Shown here: piece by piece, positions 15,601 to 24,028 of the stretch
How the letters are laid out: every line of letters begins with the position of its first letter
Numbering within the stretch: position 1 is the stretch's first letter
Source: Holosporales bacterium
GTDB taxonomy: Bacteria > Pseudomonadota > Alphaproteobacteria > RUG11792
Direction of reading: 5' to 3'
DNA: 39,038 nucleotides
NCBI GenBank assembly: GCA_031267075.1
Contig: JAIRZU010000040.1
Location: forward strand, 1-39,038
The notes under the pieces: generated by a model
The model's database searches: none
What the model saw: only the letters and a program-made list of their open reading frames with translations
Told to the model about the DNA's origin: nothing
Program-made: the position numbers and the translations under genes

Positions 15601-17502
15601 GGAAACCACGCGTATTCCTTGGCTCTCCAGGAACCGATCCATTGCCTCAGAGGATGGAAGGAGCTGTGGAGCATCAGCAGCATGTTCTGAGAGAGTCTGA
15701 TCAGATCCAGCAGGCCTTGGCGAAAGCTTCTGGCTACGCTCAGACTCTAGGACTACCTCAGCTGCAGATATCCGGTCCATCATACCACTCAAGACACTAT
15801 CTGCGGCCTTTTCAGCTTCTGCTGCAGTTCTTCGAAGTAGCCCCGCTACTAGTAGGGTGCGAAGTGGAGTACTTGACGATTCGAGTAATTTAGCTAGATC
15901 GATAGCTATAGCCGCCAGTTCAGCTCTATCTTGGGGAGGCATGTCTGGGAGACTTGTTTTAAGCAGCTCTATTATCCTCGTGATAAAATCTACGATCCCA
16001 GTAGATCGATCGTGGGCAGGAGACGCTGATGACATAAGCAGCGAACCGAATGCTATTTCTAGAACTGATCGTAATTCCTCCATTGTAGCGATGTCCATTG
16101 CCACTAGAATTCCGTGAAGAGTACTCTCACTGGCTGTATCGGTATTGATCTTGCGAAGCTCGGCTATAGCTGTCGTTGGATCCATGCCTAATTTGTATGT
16201 AAGCTCCCTAAGTGCAGCTAGTGGTATGGTTGGCAGCTCTGCGAGTGATACGTTCAGTAATAAGTGGTTTAATGGTATGTGCTTAGCGATCGCTGTGATG
16301 TATCCTCCCAAGGGATCAATAAGCTTGGCACTTGCTGATAGCACCCTTCTTGTCCAGTCACTCGTACTGTTGAGTAGCGATTGAAGTAGGTATCGGCAGA
16401 CGTGGCACACGGCTACGGTTGCTATCCGCGTTAAGTATAAGTTTTGTCGCGTCATGGTCTCATTAATTTTTACCAAAAACTCCGACGTAATTATGGTTTG
16501 AGCAATAGACGTATCCACTCCTAAAATCATCCTGACAGCACAGTATATTTTGTATCCAAGGACCGCTTCCGCTTCCCCGGTGGTTAGCGCCTGCATGGTA
16601 CCTATGTCAGCAAATGCCTGTGCTCTAATGAGTGCAAACGGATTTGGGTGCTTGAGTGCAAACGGATTTGGGCACTTAGCAAAAGACTCGCTGCCAAAGG
16701 TCTGAGAGAGTATTTGTTCTATTTGGCTCGTAATAGACAAAACTGATGCGTCTTGTTGAGCCCCAGATGGATGAAGTGGTGGCGGAGGCCTACTACCAGC
16801 AGCTGATGTAGGAGATGGATCTTGAGCACGTGAAGCTCCCTCGAGTATTTCAGCGTATCCTCTCAGCTCTCGCAGCTTTTTCGCTGGGAGAGATGAGCCA
16901 AAGTCTGGAATTTCTCTAATTTGTGCGATGAGGTGTTCCATCGAATAATCCTCCACATTCCCTAGGCATAAGATTTTCCCAATTCTTTCAGCAGCTTGGC
17001 GGCATTCAGGAGAAAGTTCCTGTAGTATCAACTTCACGGGTGTTGCTGGAGTAGGAGTAGAACGCTTAAGTACTTCGCGGCATTTTTCCAGATCTTGCTG
17101 CCCTTTCTTTGTGAGACCAAAGCCGCTCTTTAAGGCTGTCCCAATCAGTGCTAAAAGTTCTTCGTCTGATAGTGCTAGAAGTTCTTCGGCTGAATAACCA
17201 GTCATTGCTGTGCCAAGAATCTCTCTAGCCCCATCTCTAGCCCTATCAGGTGTTAGTGGAGGGGGGCGCGGACTTGCCTGGTTTAGGGGTGTTGAATCTG
17301 ATTGCTGCCCTTGGGATCTTTTGCGGCTGGCAAGCACGGGTTGAGTGTGCAGCAGTGAGCAGCCCAAGACCAAAACGATACCCCATTTGCTAAGCGCCCT
17401 TATTCTCTGAGGATTGTGACTGTGACGTTCTCCCATGTCCCTCATACGGTTCTCATGAAAACGGATAATTTGATGGTGCCGTAATGATAATATATTTTTC
17501 AT
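12679..17502 (-). CDS. Very large exported protein with coiled coil and Pro-rich tail
   Basis: A 1607-residue protein of unknown function. A hydrophobic signal segment (GIVLVLGCSLLHTQPVLAS) lies at about residues 41-59, so the true start may be a later ATG such as the one beginning MGERHSHN, which is preceded by GAGGG. Residues ~60-1130 are mostly helical with internal repeats: NPFALKHPNPFAL, EELLALSDEELLAL, and two copies of VVSADGGNPAE. Residues ~1150-1370 form a long Glu/Lys/Gln-rich coiled coil. A hydrophobic, possibly membrane-inserting region follows (~1411-1455). The C-terminal 150 residues are Pro-rich. No enzymatic domain is seen. A large surface or secreted effector-like protein is inferred. 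Confidence 0.85.
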   Translation of the reverse strand: MKNILSLRHHQIIRFHENRMRDMGERHSHNPQRIRALSKWGIVLVLGCSLLHTQPVLASRKRSQGQQSDSTPLNQASPRPPPLTPDRARDGAREILGTAMTGYSAEELLALSDEELLALIGTALKSGFGLTKKGQQDLEKCREVLKRSTPTPATPVKLILQELSPECRQAAERIGKILCLGNVEDYSMEHLIAQIREIPDFGSSLPAKKLRELRGYAEILEGASRAQDPSPTSAAGSRPPPPLHPSGAQQDASVLSITSQIEQILSQTFGSESFAKCPNPFALKHPNPFALIRAQAFADIGTMQALTTGEAEAVLGYKIYCAVRMILGVDTSIAQTIITSEFLVKINETMTRQNLYLTRIATVAVCHVCRYLLQSLLNSTSDWTRRVLSASAKLIDPLGGYITAIAKHIPLNHLLLNVSLAELPTIPLAALRELTYKLGMDPTTAIAELRKINTDTASESTLHGILVAMDIATMEELRSVLEIAFGSLLMSSASPAHDRSTGIVDFITRIIELLKTSLPDMPPQDRAELAAIAIDLAKLLESSSTPLRTLLVAGLLRRTAAEAEKAADSVLSGMMDRISAAEVVLESERSQKLSPRPAGSDQTLSEHAADAPQLLPSSEAMDRFLESQGIRVVSADGGNPAEAPSDQTPPKPASPPSQAQEKPEEVERRLRDRGIPVVSADGGNPAEDCTAKIPAGSGIPPEDILLVWRLTTAGIQAAPGYDPEPNASQLVKDSTAVAVRCWLAEARAKHPEMVQTYENARALYGDIYAAAEAGSDDTQATAASRAADCALNPNGLFDVLMTLYKQQDPYSRLAVMEIGGYFCMYLLQLLDGKGSPWTGMVIATNMALVNLLMKYSTKVSYLGMPNPVSTKLPTPPLTELYKLLCLLGTTPHQAVTMAEEISPSLDQVTTLEGMQQLTRENERYLDRILMAIRIGLHPTLLDEIRPVLRALQPLYVHSQGVLLKQALHSTYGLDWSLSDCLVLQGQLPVAELDDLNPEQVMASHQGMIAAISSVRNYSSELVSKLFSPSPYHGLKILIMRAIRTCESGTPLRMLSEWDRNNMIEATDSLAEVFVKIPNPPPLLELQLMLLKSMGQAAADAGNILELLRGSIGSGYLRKLQDAIRMVCTNPEKLKEAQSQLVDYVASQPPPQADKELKARANTIAQLKRELTQLKAQAVNAAGIMEDNAQLEKDKKQLQTEKTQLQKQLEKAEVDFQRQLKEERAARENTQTDEMARLGAKLEAQAQEAKRLQAENKQLKQQNKPKTARESQVAEMDKLKAQVAEFQRILAAQTEEAKQLRTANTQLQRQLEDVTKARDDEKAAREKAEAKLQLEKAARGAQVAEMEKLKAQVADLPRQLREGREAHERAIAELVMPQPQLDLLIQTINGGRPSQVQSTEAVVQWQKNFAATIYDLALRIAFDRFGYIFGPGAIGQLFAFFAGIHAGIWLQLSPRIQALLSAFPELAPETVPLPGPAAERSPPIQATPPLPPSQPSTHTVQRAVRGGSLVDQKPDAQQQPEEEPKPRVRAARPPKPAPPPKPAPEMPLPGMPGDPDARLAVPSTVKPPPLQDPPSKVERPVPASQGGSGDARQQPGKWRRDGGGAPHP

Positions 17503-17530
17503 CCTGTTTAAACAATAAAATGATAATTCG

Positions 17531-19402
17531 TCAGAAAGCTTGGCCGACGCTTACGTACAGATTGAATCTCGAATCCACTCGCTTGCCGGTTTTAGCTTTA
17601 CGTATCTTTGTTGGGAATGCTAGGTCGAGTCGTATCTGGCCGAATGGGGTATAGTATCTAACGCCGGCTCCATACCCGAACAGCATGTCCTTGAACTTAA
17701 ATAGTGCGTTGGATTTCCTCACGTTTCCACCTTCGAAGAAGACGACAATTCCGATATCATCAGTCGCCCTAAACCTAGGTTCGACTCCAAACTCGAAAAG
17801 TGACTCACCACCGATTGGCTTACCATCGTCCGAGAGGTCGCTGATCTTCTGATACCCGTATCCTCTCACAGAGTTGTTCCCTCCGGCGAAGAAAAACTTG
17901 TGCCGTGGGATGCTGCTCTTCTTCCCAAATATGGACCCGAATTTGGAGTACAGTGAGAGGATGAGAGTGTTCTTGAATGCGTCCGTCAGCATGGGAATGT
18001 ACATCGAAGCTTTCGTTAAAAAGACAGATACGTTGCTCGTACCGAAGTACGGAGTCATCATCGACGAACACCTGATTCCTCTGCTGGGGTCTAGGTAGTT
18101 GTCCGTTGTATCAAAGCTGAGACCAACTGGAATTCCGGCGGCTTTGAACTTAGTCTTGGGAGTCTTATCAACGACCTTATCGATTGTGGTGGCGTTCTCG
18201 TAGCATGCCCCAGCTCCGATTTTGAGATTAGTAAAGAATGTCTGCCACAGCATACTCTCGGCTCCAACCATTGATACCTTGTATGCATCCACATCATCCT
18301 TTACATAAAATATGCTGTTTGCGAAATCCTGCTTTTTGTAGAACACATCATACATGTCGTACTTCACCTTCAGAAGCCTGTTCTTTTTCGTGATATCCGC
18401 GATGGTAGAGAGCTTCGAGCCGCGGCCGTCTATGTTGTAATACGACCATGATAGCAGGAGTCCCAGGTGCTCAGTTGAGCCGTACTTAGCTCCGACAGAG
18501 ATGTCCCTTAGCTTTGCTTCCTCTATGCTGACAAGTGCGGTTGTATGACATACATATGGATCATTCGGATCCTGCGTAGGAGCGCTTAGATCAACGTCTA
18601 CAGCAGCGAAAATCCCACTTGCCATCAGCTGCTCTGTCATGGTCTCGACATCGGTGGAACTGTATACATCTCCATCTTTCCAAGGGATTCGATTCCTCAC
18701 GAATGGTTCTATGAGCTTAGGATCCTTCTGCGATTTAATGCTGATTGTAGTGGAGTCTATGATGGCCTTTCTATTAAGCGTCACAGTGTAAACTACCTTG
18801 GCTTTCTTTCTTTGCTCATCAGGCTCTAGCCGAGGAACAGCAAGGATTACGAATGGGAACCCATCGGATTTGAAACGGTCCTTTAGTTTGTCATTGCCGT
18901 CCATAATTCGTTTGAAGTCGACGTAGGAATCATAGTCAATCTTAGTGATGCCGAAAACATGCTTCACTGTGAGTCCGGATCTGTAATCCTTGTGGTCCGT
19001 ATATACCAGGGAGATACCATCGAGCTTGTATCTCGTATTCAGTGTAACCCTGAAAATAATCTTCGGATCTTTGATCTCCGCGGTGATGGTAGCATCGAAG
19101 TAACCATACGAGTGTAGGACCCGCTTTATGAGCTCGATGTCCTTTGCAATCCTGGCCTTTGTAACAGTCAGATCATTGCGACGTCCTTCCCAGTTTGAAA
19201 TCTGAGCCTTCGCAAGGGTAGCGATTTCAGCATCGCTTATCCCCTCGATCTCGGCGCTCCACGCTTGAAGCGCCAAGAACAACCAAAGGGCAACATACCT
19301 TGCAACAACTGGAAACTGCAACAGCCTACTGGTCCGATCGCGTGGTATACAGGTAAATTGTATATGATCGTCCCCAAAAAACAATACCACAAAAACGCCC
19401 AT
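17531..19402 (-). CDS. tamA: Omp85-family outer membrane protein, TamA-like
   Basis: TamA-type proteins are outer membrane beta-barrels with periplasmic POTRA domains that help insert autotransporters and other barrel proteins. The 623-residue frame has a hydrophobic signal (VVARYVALWLFLALQAWSA), POTRA-like repeats to about residue 300, then a barrel with HKFFFAGGNNSVRGYGYQ (the conserved RGY region) and a C-terminus typical of TamA (LYVSVGQAF, terminal Phe). The start is uncertain: the ATG at 19402 has no ribosome binding site, while an in-frame TTG at 19321 lies just before the signal and follows AGTAGG. No TamB gene is in the window. A BamA identity is less likely given only ~300 residues before the barrel. 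Confidence 0.85.
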   Translation of the reverse strand: MGVFVVLFFGDDHIQFTCIPRDRTSRLLQFPVVARYVALWLFLALQAWSAEIEGISDAEIATLAKAQISNWEGRRNDLTVTKARIAKDIELIKRVLHSYGYFDATITAEIKDPKIIFRVTLNTRYKLDGISLVYTDHKDYRSGLTVKHVFGITKIDYDSYVDFKRIMDGNDKLKDRFKSDGFPFVILAVPRLEPDEQRKKAKVVYTVTLNRKAIIDSTTISIKSQKDPKLIEPFVRNRIPWKDGDVYSSTDVETMTEQLMASGIFAAVDVDLSAPTQDPNDPYVCHTTALVSIEEAKLRDISVGAKYGSTEHLGLLLSWSYYNIDGRGSKLSTIADITKKNRLLKVKYDMYDVFYKKQDFANSIFYVKDDVDAYKVSMVGAESMLWQTFFTNLKIGAGACYENATTIDKVVDKTPKTKFKAAGIPVGLSFDTTDNYLDPSRGIRCSSMMTPYFGTSNVSVFLTKASMYIPMLTDAFKNTLILSLYSKFGSIFGKKSSIPRHKFFFAGGNNSVRGYGYQKISDLSDDGKPIGGESLFEFGVEPRFRATDDIGIVVFFEGGNVRKSNALFKFKDMLFGYGAGVRYYTPFGQIRLDLAFPTKIRKAKTGKRVDSRFNLYVSVGQAF

Positions 19403-19474
19403 GTTATTTTATCGGGGGAGTGTGAGGGGCTGAGGTCGCTTACGGGAATAGCTTTTTGTGATGGTTGTTGGTTC

Positions 19475-20553
19475 CTACTCCTCTGTGTCGCTGCCTGCCT
19501 TAGGTTTACCGGTGGCGCTCTGGTACGTGATGTAGGCGGTGCTCTGTGAGGGGGCTCTCGGCGCTGCGATGATCAGCTCACGTATCGCATATTTGTGGCC
19601 TATTGAGCGATTTATGGCTTGTCTCACATTAGGCGAGAGGTCAGTGTTTAGTGTCGGCAATTCTATACCGGTTTGTTGCGCTTCTTGCAAGATCAGGTCA
19701 TCGGCTGGTGCGCCCAGGCCCAACATGCCAAGTGCCGTTCCCATTTCAAGAATTCTGCCGGTCAGCAGCGAGTTGGCTGTGGCAGTTGGCCACGTGATGG
19801 CGTACTCATGTATGCTCACGCTGTACGCGGAGGCGACCATTGGGTCGTAAATGTCGCCGTGGGTCGGTGCCTCACATGGGTCGTAGGGGTATCTTCCCCA
19901 CGAGATGTTGCCGTACGTACCTTTGTATACTGTTACTACCGGTAGCCCGCTGTTCGGCCCCAGTGTTACAGTGTACATGGACTGGTACTGAGTCGTTGAG
20001 GTTGCAGTTTCCTCTCCATTAGCCTCCCACAGCCATGCCGATCTTAACTGTTGTAGTGTCGTGTTACCATCTGATTCCTCAAGTTGCTGCTGCGCTATCC
20101 CCTCTAAAACATACCGTGTGAATGCCTGGTATCTCCTGGAGTTATATATGTCTGTTACCAGCTGCATTGCTCCGTTGGTCAGGTACTGCTGGTGCGTGTA
20201 TAGGAATATGCCTGTTGGAGGTGGGGATTCGTCTGCTTTGCTCCCACCATCACTAGTCACCGCGGCTGATACCCCTAGCAGCTCGCCGAGCACCACTAGC
20301 TGTCTTTCGATTGCAGCTACTCGTGAAGCTAGGGTTGGTTCATTAGGGTTAGCTATGCCGCCAGTTGCATCCTGCCCTATTGCTCTGGCTATGTTTCTGA
20401 GTTGTCCAAGTACCGTTCCTCCAACTGGTACTACCTCTCCCCTACTTACAACTACAGGACTCTCTCTCTCTCTAGATCTCCGCGGCTTCCATACACATTT
20501 GCCATGCCTGCAACACATAGTGCTACCGTTAAACCTACCAATTTGCTTTTCAT
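19475..20553 (-). CDS. Exported family protein, apparently phase-OFF at an (AG)7 tract
   Basis: From ATG 20553, with a GGGGAGG ribosome binding site, the frame encodes a signal peptide MKSKLVGLTVALCVAG ending near VYGS. It then crosses seven AG units and stops at TAG 20454-20452 after 33 residues. The body frame is open across the tract (SRERESPVVVS) down to 19475, and one fewer AG would fuse them into ~358 residues. The body shares PTG-FL-THQQ, GAM and AYITYQ with the 108-1066 protein, so they are paralogues, but the middle differs. A VAAIERQLVVLGELL heptad stretch follows the signal region. An ATG at 20518 could start the body frame but lacks a ribosome binding site and signal peptide. Function unknown; exported when in frame. 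Confidence 0.75.
20460..20473 (-). repeat. (AG)7 dinucleotide tract, frame-controlling
   Basis: Seven CT units on the plus strand, equal to seven AG units on the coding strand, just after the signal-peptide codons. They are in the same position and number as at 191-204. Confidence 0.9.
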
Positions 20554-20640
20554 GTTTTCCTCCCCTTGAGGATAAAGATTCTATAAGTAGGTTAGCATGT
20601 GAAGGGTTAAAATTTAGTTAACGGAGAAGATTATCTTTTG
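20554..20640 (-). promoter_or_regulatory. Shared leader of the AG-tract family, with CtrA-like box
   Basis: The minus strand repeats the leader seen at 1-107. It has a TTAA-N7-TTAA site (20607-20621), the TACTTATAGAA block, and a GGGGAGG ribosome binding site before the ATG at 20553. The region between this box and the HemY-like gene start (20765) presumably also holds that gene's promoter, which could not be picked out. Confidence 0.6.
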
Positions 20641-20764
20641 CCTGTGGGAGGGAGAGTAGCAAAGCTCTACCTCAGAGTGAGTTAGCGATTAGAGCTCCTT
20701 AAATTTTGGTGATTATCTCCGTGAGTTATTATAGAATTTGCTGTGCAGTTGGATCGTCAGAATT

Positions 20765-21898
20765 ATGCAGATGCGGCTTTGGAAGAAATTTATAGCTTTG
20801 ATCGCGGTGCTCGCAGTTCTTTTCCTAATGCAGATGCATGCTCACGATGCTTGCAACTTGGAGATGGAGATCCGCGACAGGCACCTTACCGTCAGCATGT
20901 ACTTCATCGCGGCTCTGTTCGTATCTCTTCTGTTTTTAAAGGCGTTGCTCAGATCACTGATAGCACTACTCATCTCACCGTTCTCAAGGTTTAGCAATGG
21001 TGCGCATAATAAATCCGTAAGACAAGTCGTTGACCTGATACTGGCTAGCGATAATGAATTTCCTCATATGTTTGAAACTGCGAAGATCGAGAACCGACTT
21101 AGCCCAATCAAAACGGCAATCGCGTTGAGGCGGAATTTGTATACTGACAGCATAGCTAGTAACTCAGGGATTCCCAGGATTGATATCTTTATCGCTAAAC
21201 TGAAGCTCCGTTCCCTACTGTCTAGAAATGAGCTGAAACAGGCGATTGAGGTGGCCCAGCTAGCAGTGAAAAAGTATCCCAAGCTTGTCTCGGTGATTCA
21301 AGATGAGGTTCTCGAAGTGGCTAAGCTTGCTAGGCAAAGTGGAGATCTTTTCAGCTTCGAGCCTAGGAAGTTCAAGTACGGGCTGTCCAGGAAGTTTATC
21401 TCTGAGTACCTCTCCACCATAGGCCTCCTTGATTTCGAGTCTGAACAGAACGTCCAGAAGAAGATCAAGATAGTCGAAAGAATCCTAGATGATGATCCCG
21501 GCAACACGAGTGCTCTGATCGCTCTTCTTGATACACTGCGCACGACGGACCTAGTCAAGTACAGCGATAAGAAGGTAATTCAAATCATTGGCAGGTCACT
21601 ATCGCTGAATCCAAACAGGATTCTCGCTGACTACTTGCTGAGGCTGAACAGGCCTGACGTCTTCGAGCTGGCCCATGATATGATGAGCTCGATCGATAAC
21701 AATAACACGGAGAAGCTGTGGTTCCTACTCATAGTAGCGACCGGAGGCGGGCTAATCACGAAGGCAAGAGACCTCATTACAATGCTAACCAAGCTCGATA
21801 AATCTGATGAGATTTACAGGTTCTACGTAGACAATATCGCGGTGCTATCCGCGGACCATGAGATTGTAAAAATACTAAAGGACAGATCATGCAACTAA
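20765..21898 (+). CDS. HemY-N-like membrane TPR protein
   Basis: A 377-residue protein with two N-terminal hydrophobic segments (KKFIALIAVLAVLFLMQ and MYFIAALFVSLLFLKALL) separated by a short polar loop, then a helical soluble region resembling TPR repeats. This layout fits the HemY N-terminal family, which often lies near heme genes but whose exact role is not established; assignment is by architecture and is moderate. ATG 20765 is preferred over an upstream TTG because the membrane segment begins soon after it. It overlaps dut by 10 bases, so the two are probably co-transcribed. Confidence 0.65.
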   Translation: MQMRLWKKFIALIAVLAVLFLMQMHAHDACNLEMEIRDRHLTVSMYFIAALFVSLLFLKALLRSLIALLISPFSRFSNGAHNKSVRQVVDLILASDNEFPHMFETAKIENRLSPIKTAIALRRNLYTDSIASNSGIPRIDIFIAKLKLRSLLSRNELKQAIEVAQLAVKKYPKLVSVIQDEVLEVAKLARQSGDLFSFEPRKFKYGLSRKFISEYLSTIGLLDFESEQNVQKKIKIVERILDDDPGNTSALIALLDTLRTTDLVKYSDKKVIQIIGRSLSLNPNRILADYLLRLNRPDVFELAHDMMSSIDNNNTEKLWFLLIVATGGGLITKARDLITMLTKLDKSDEIYRFYVDNIAVLSADHEIVKILKDRSCN

Positions 21899-22326
21899 AA
21901 TTCACAAAAATCAATCCAGGAGCAATCGTGCCGAAATACGGAACTGACTTCAGTGCCGGCCTCGATATGTCAGCATGCACAGACCATGACATCGCCGTGG
22001 CTCCAGGGTGTACCGCCACAATCATGACGGGGATAGCCTTGGAAATTCCAGAGGGGTATTTCGGGATGCTGTGCCCTAGATCTGGAATCGCAGCCAAGTT
22101 CGGCGTCACACTCCTCAACTCACCTGGAATCATAGACTCAGATTATAGGGGGGAAGTGAGAGCGATCCTGATCAATCACTCCAGAACACCATTCATTGTA
22201 TCACATGGAATGAGGGTTGCACAGCTAATTATTTGCCCATTCAAAATGGCAGCACTGGAGGAGTCCGAAAACATCTCTGAATCAGTACGCGGTAACAGAG
22301 GCTTCGGCTCCACAGGGCTGTACTAG
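21889..22326 (+). CDS. dut: Deoxyuridine 5'-triphosphate nucleotidohydrolase
   Basis: dUTPase splits dUTP to dUMP and diphosphate, keeping uracil out of DNA and supplying the thymidylate precursor. The 145-residue length is normal for the trimeric family. The motifs are in order: DFSAGLDMSA (motif 1), PRSGIAAKFGV (motif 2), GIIDSDYRGEV (motif 3, with the catalytic Asp), GMRVAQLIICP (motif 4), and RGNRGFGSTG (motif 5, the C-terminal flap). It overlaps the preceding gene by 10 bases. Confidence 0.96.
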   Translation: MQLKFTKINPGAIVPKYGTDFSAGLDMSACTDHDIAVAPGCTATIMTGIALEIPEGYFGMLCPRSGIAAKFGVTLLNSPGIIDSDYRGEVRAILINHSRTPFIVSHGMRVAQLIICPFKMAALEESENISESVRGNRGFGSTGLY

Positions 22327-22470
22327 ACCGCTACCTCGACTCCTCAGTGATATAAAAGTCTCATATATAGCAGGTTCCATATTGGGCATTATACTCAAAT
22401 GTTGCATAAACGACGATATTGTGGTAGTCTGAAACCATGAGCTGATATTTTCAGTGTAGTGGGACGGATT

Positions 22471-23364
22471 ATGCGGAAGAGTGTTTTTATCATCATGGGG
22501 TTTGTGCTGTGTAGCCCGAGCGTCCTGTCGGCTTCAGCTCCGGAATCCAAAGCTTCTCCGGAAGAAAATCTCAGCGAGATCGATAGATTGAGCGCGAAGC
22601 TGAACATAATCCAGCTTCACATTAATCAAATCAGTGAGAGTATTCAAGCCGCAAGACAACGAGTGTTAGGCGACCCGCGCGAATTATCATCTAGCCCTGG
22701 GGAGAGCGTACAAGCAGAAATCGCGGTCGCGAAGCGGCATACTGATGATCTTGAGGCCCAGACGGAAGAAGTGGGCGATAAGGTAGCAGCAGTAGCAGAG
22801 CTAGCGAAGAGGCCTCCAGAGAAACCAGGCAAGAGTAAGGCCGCCAAAGCCGGAAAGGAAGCGGCCTCACCCAAGCCCGCGGGAAAACCGGAAGCCGACG
22901 GGGGCAAGACTGACTCTGAAGGTGCGGCTGACGGAGATGAAGATAAACCCAAGAAAAGTCCCAAGCCCAAGCCGCCAGCCAAACCCGAAAAGGAAGAGCC
23001 CGCAGCTGCTGGCGAGCCCGACGAAGAGAAGAAGCCTGCTAAAGCAGATGATGATAAGCCTGAGCCAGCCAAGCCTGAAAGTGCCGAAACGCCAGAAGCT
23101 AAAGAGAAGCCGGAAACCGAGCCAGCTGCCAAATCCGATGAACCGGAAGAAGAGCCTGAAACTGCTGAAGCTCCAGAACCTGGAACTGCCGAGGAGAAAT
23201 CTGAGGATGAACCAGAATCAGAGGCTAAGTCTCCAGATGAGAAAGAAGAGACGAATCCGGAGAGTGAGGCTGCGAAGGTTATCGAGAAAGCCGATGCTGT
23301 AGTGGGCGGAGACGAAGCTGAGAAATCAGAGGGTGAAGCCAAAGAACCAGCAGATGAAGAGTAA
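22471..23364 (+). CDS. Exported Pro/Glu/Lys-rich low-complexity protein
   Basis: The signal peptide is MRKSVFIIMGFVLCSPSVLSA. ATG 22471 is chosen because GGGACGG precedes it and the signal begins there; an in-frame GTG at 22459 has no ribosome binding site. Residues ~30-100 are a helical Glu/Gln-rich segment that may form a coiled coil (IDRLSAKLNIIQLHINQISE). The remaining ~190 residues are low complexity: Lys-Pro-rich, becoming strongly acidic with repeated EPE, KPE and PEA. Such segments are extended and disordered. There is no lipobox, and no function is assigned. It ends 12 bases before the pseudopilin gene, so co-transcription is likely. Confidence 0.8.
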   Translation: MRKSVFIIMGFVLCSPSVLSASAPESKASPEENLSEIDRLSAKLNIIQLHINQISESIQAARQRVLGDPRELSSSPGESVQAEIAVAKRHTDDLEAQTEEVGDKVAAVAELAKRPPEKPGKSKAAKAGKEAASPKPAGKPEADGGKTDSEGAADGDEDKPKKSPKPKPPAKPEKEEPAAAGEPDEEKKPAKADDDKPEPAKPESAETPEAKEKPETEPAAKSDEPEEEPETAEAPEPGTAEEKSEDEPESEAKSPDEKEETNPESEAAKVIEKADAVVGGDEAEKSEGEAKEPADEE

Positions 23365-23376
23365 GATGATACAGTT

Positions 23377-23952
23377 GTGTTTAGAGACCATGTGCGAAAA
23401 TACCTAGCTCCAAGCATCCCGGGCTTTTCCCTGATCGAGATATCGATGGTGCTCTTGATCATAGGAATTATCGTTGCGGGAATGATGAAGGGGAAGGACC
23501 TGGTGGACGCTGCTAAGATGAGTTCAACTGCCAACGATATACAAGTTTTGATGATAGCGTTCGACAGGTACGTAGTGCAGCACGAGGCCCCTCCAGGAGA
23601 TGATTCTGGAGCGGCGGCAAGGTTTGGTGGAGTCGCGAATGGTAATGGCGATGGGCAGATCTCAGGTGATGATACAAAAAACGTTTTTGCCCACCTTCAC
23701 GCGGCCGGCCTGATTGAATCTGTCAATTTCAAAACTCCCAAGATAGGTGGTCAGTACGATATCATATCAGAAGATAATGTAGCCAAATTGAGGATATCAA
23801 AAAAGGGCGAAGCCTTCATAACCAAGAAGCAACTGAGTGTCCTGAGGGCAAAGACAGAGGAGCTCCTCGGGAAAGAGAAGGGCCATTTGGAAAGTGATCC
23901 AGATACTGTGGAGGATAAACAAAAGTGCATCGTCAAGATCGCACTGCAGTAG
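23377..23952 (+). CDS. Type IV pilin-like or pseudopilin protein
   Basis: The N-terminus has a class III signal: a short charged leader, then G-FSLIEISMVLLIIGIIVAG, with glycine before Phe and Glu at mature position 5, as required for prepilin peptidase processing and assembly. The rest (to 191 residues) is a soluble domain containing a DGQISGDD stretch that could bind calcium. The start is the GTG at 23377, giving a leader of about 16 residues. No other pilus, prepilin peptidase or secretion ATPase gene lies in this window, so partners must be elsewhere or absent. It follows the low-complexity exported gene closely. Confidence 0.8.
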   Translation: MFRDHVRKYLAPSIPGFSLIEISMVLLIIGIIVAGMMKGKDLVDAAKMSSTANDIQVLMIAFDRYVVQHEAPPGDDSGAAARFGGVANGNGDGQISGDDTKNVFAHLHAAGLIESVNFKTPKIGGQYDIISEDNVAKLRISKKGEAFITKKQLSVLRAKTEELLGKEKGHLESDPDTVEDKQKCIVKIALQ

Positions 23953-24028
23953 GATTCCTCATACACTCAGCCGCTGAGAAATCGTATTATCACACTGATT
24001 GATTTATGCTTGGAAGAAAATTACGATC

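Noticed and set aside
19393..19405. ACGCCCATGTT shared with the AG-tract family leader, at the start of the tamA frame
   Set aside because: The match is only 11 bases and the rest of the leader is absent; likely coincidence.
22644..23534. Minus-strand Ser/Gly-rich open frame of 296 codons
   Set aside because: It is antisense to the Pro/Glu/Lys-rich gene and the pseudopilin; its Ser/Ala/Gly composition is what the complement of such codons produces.
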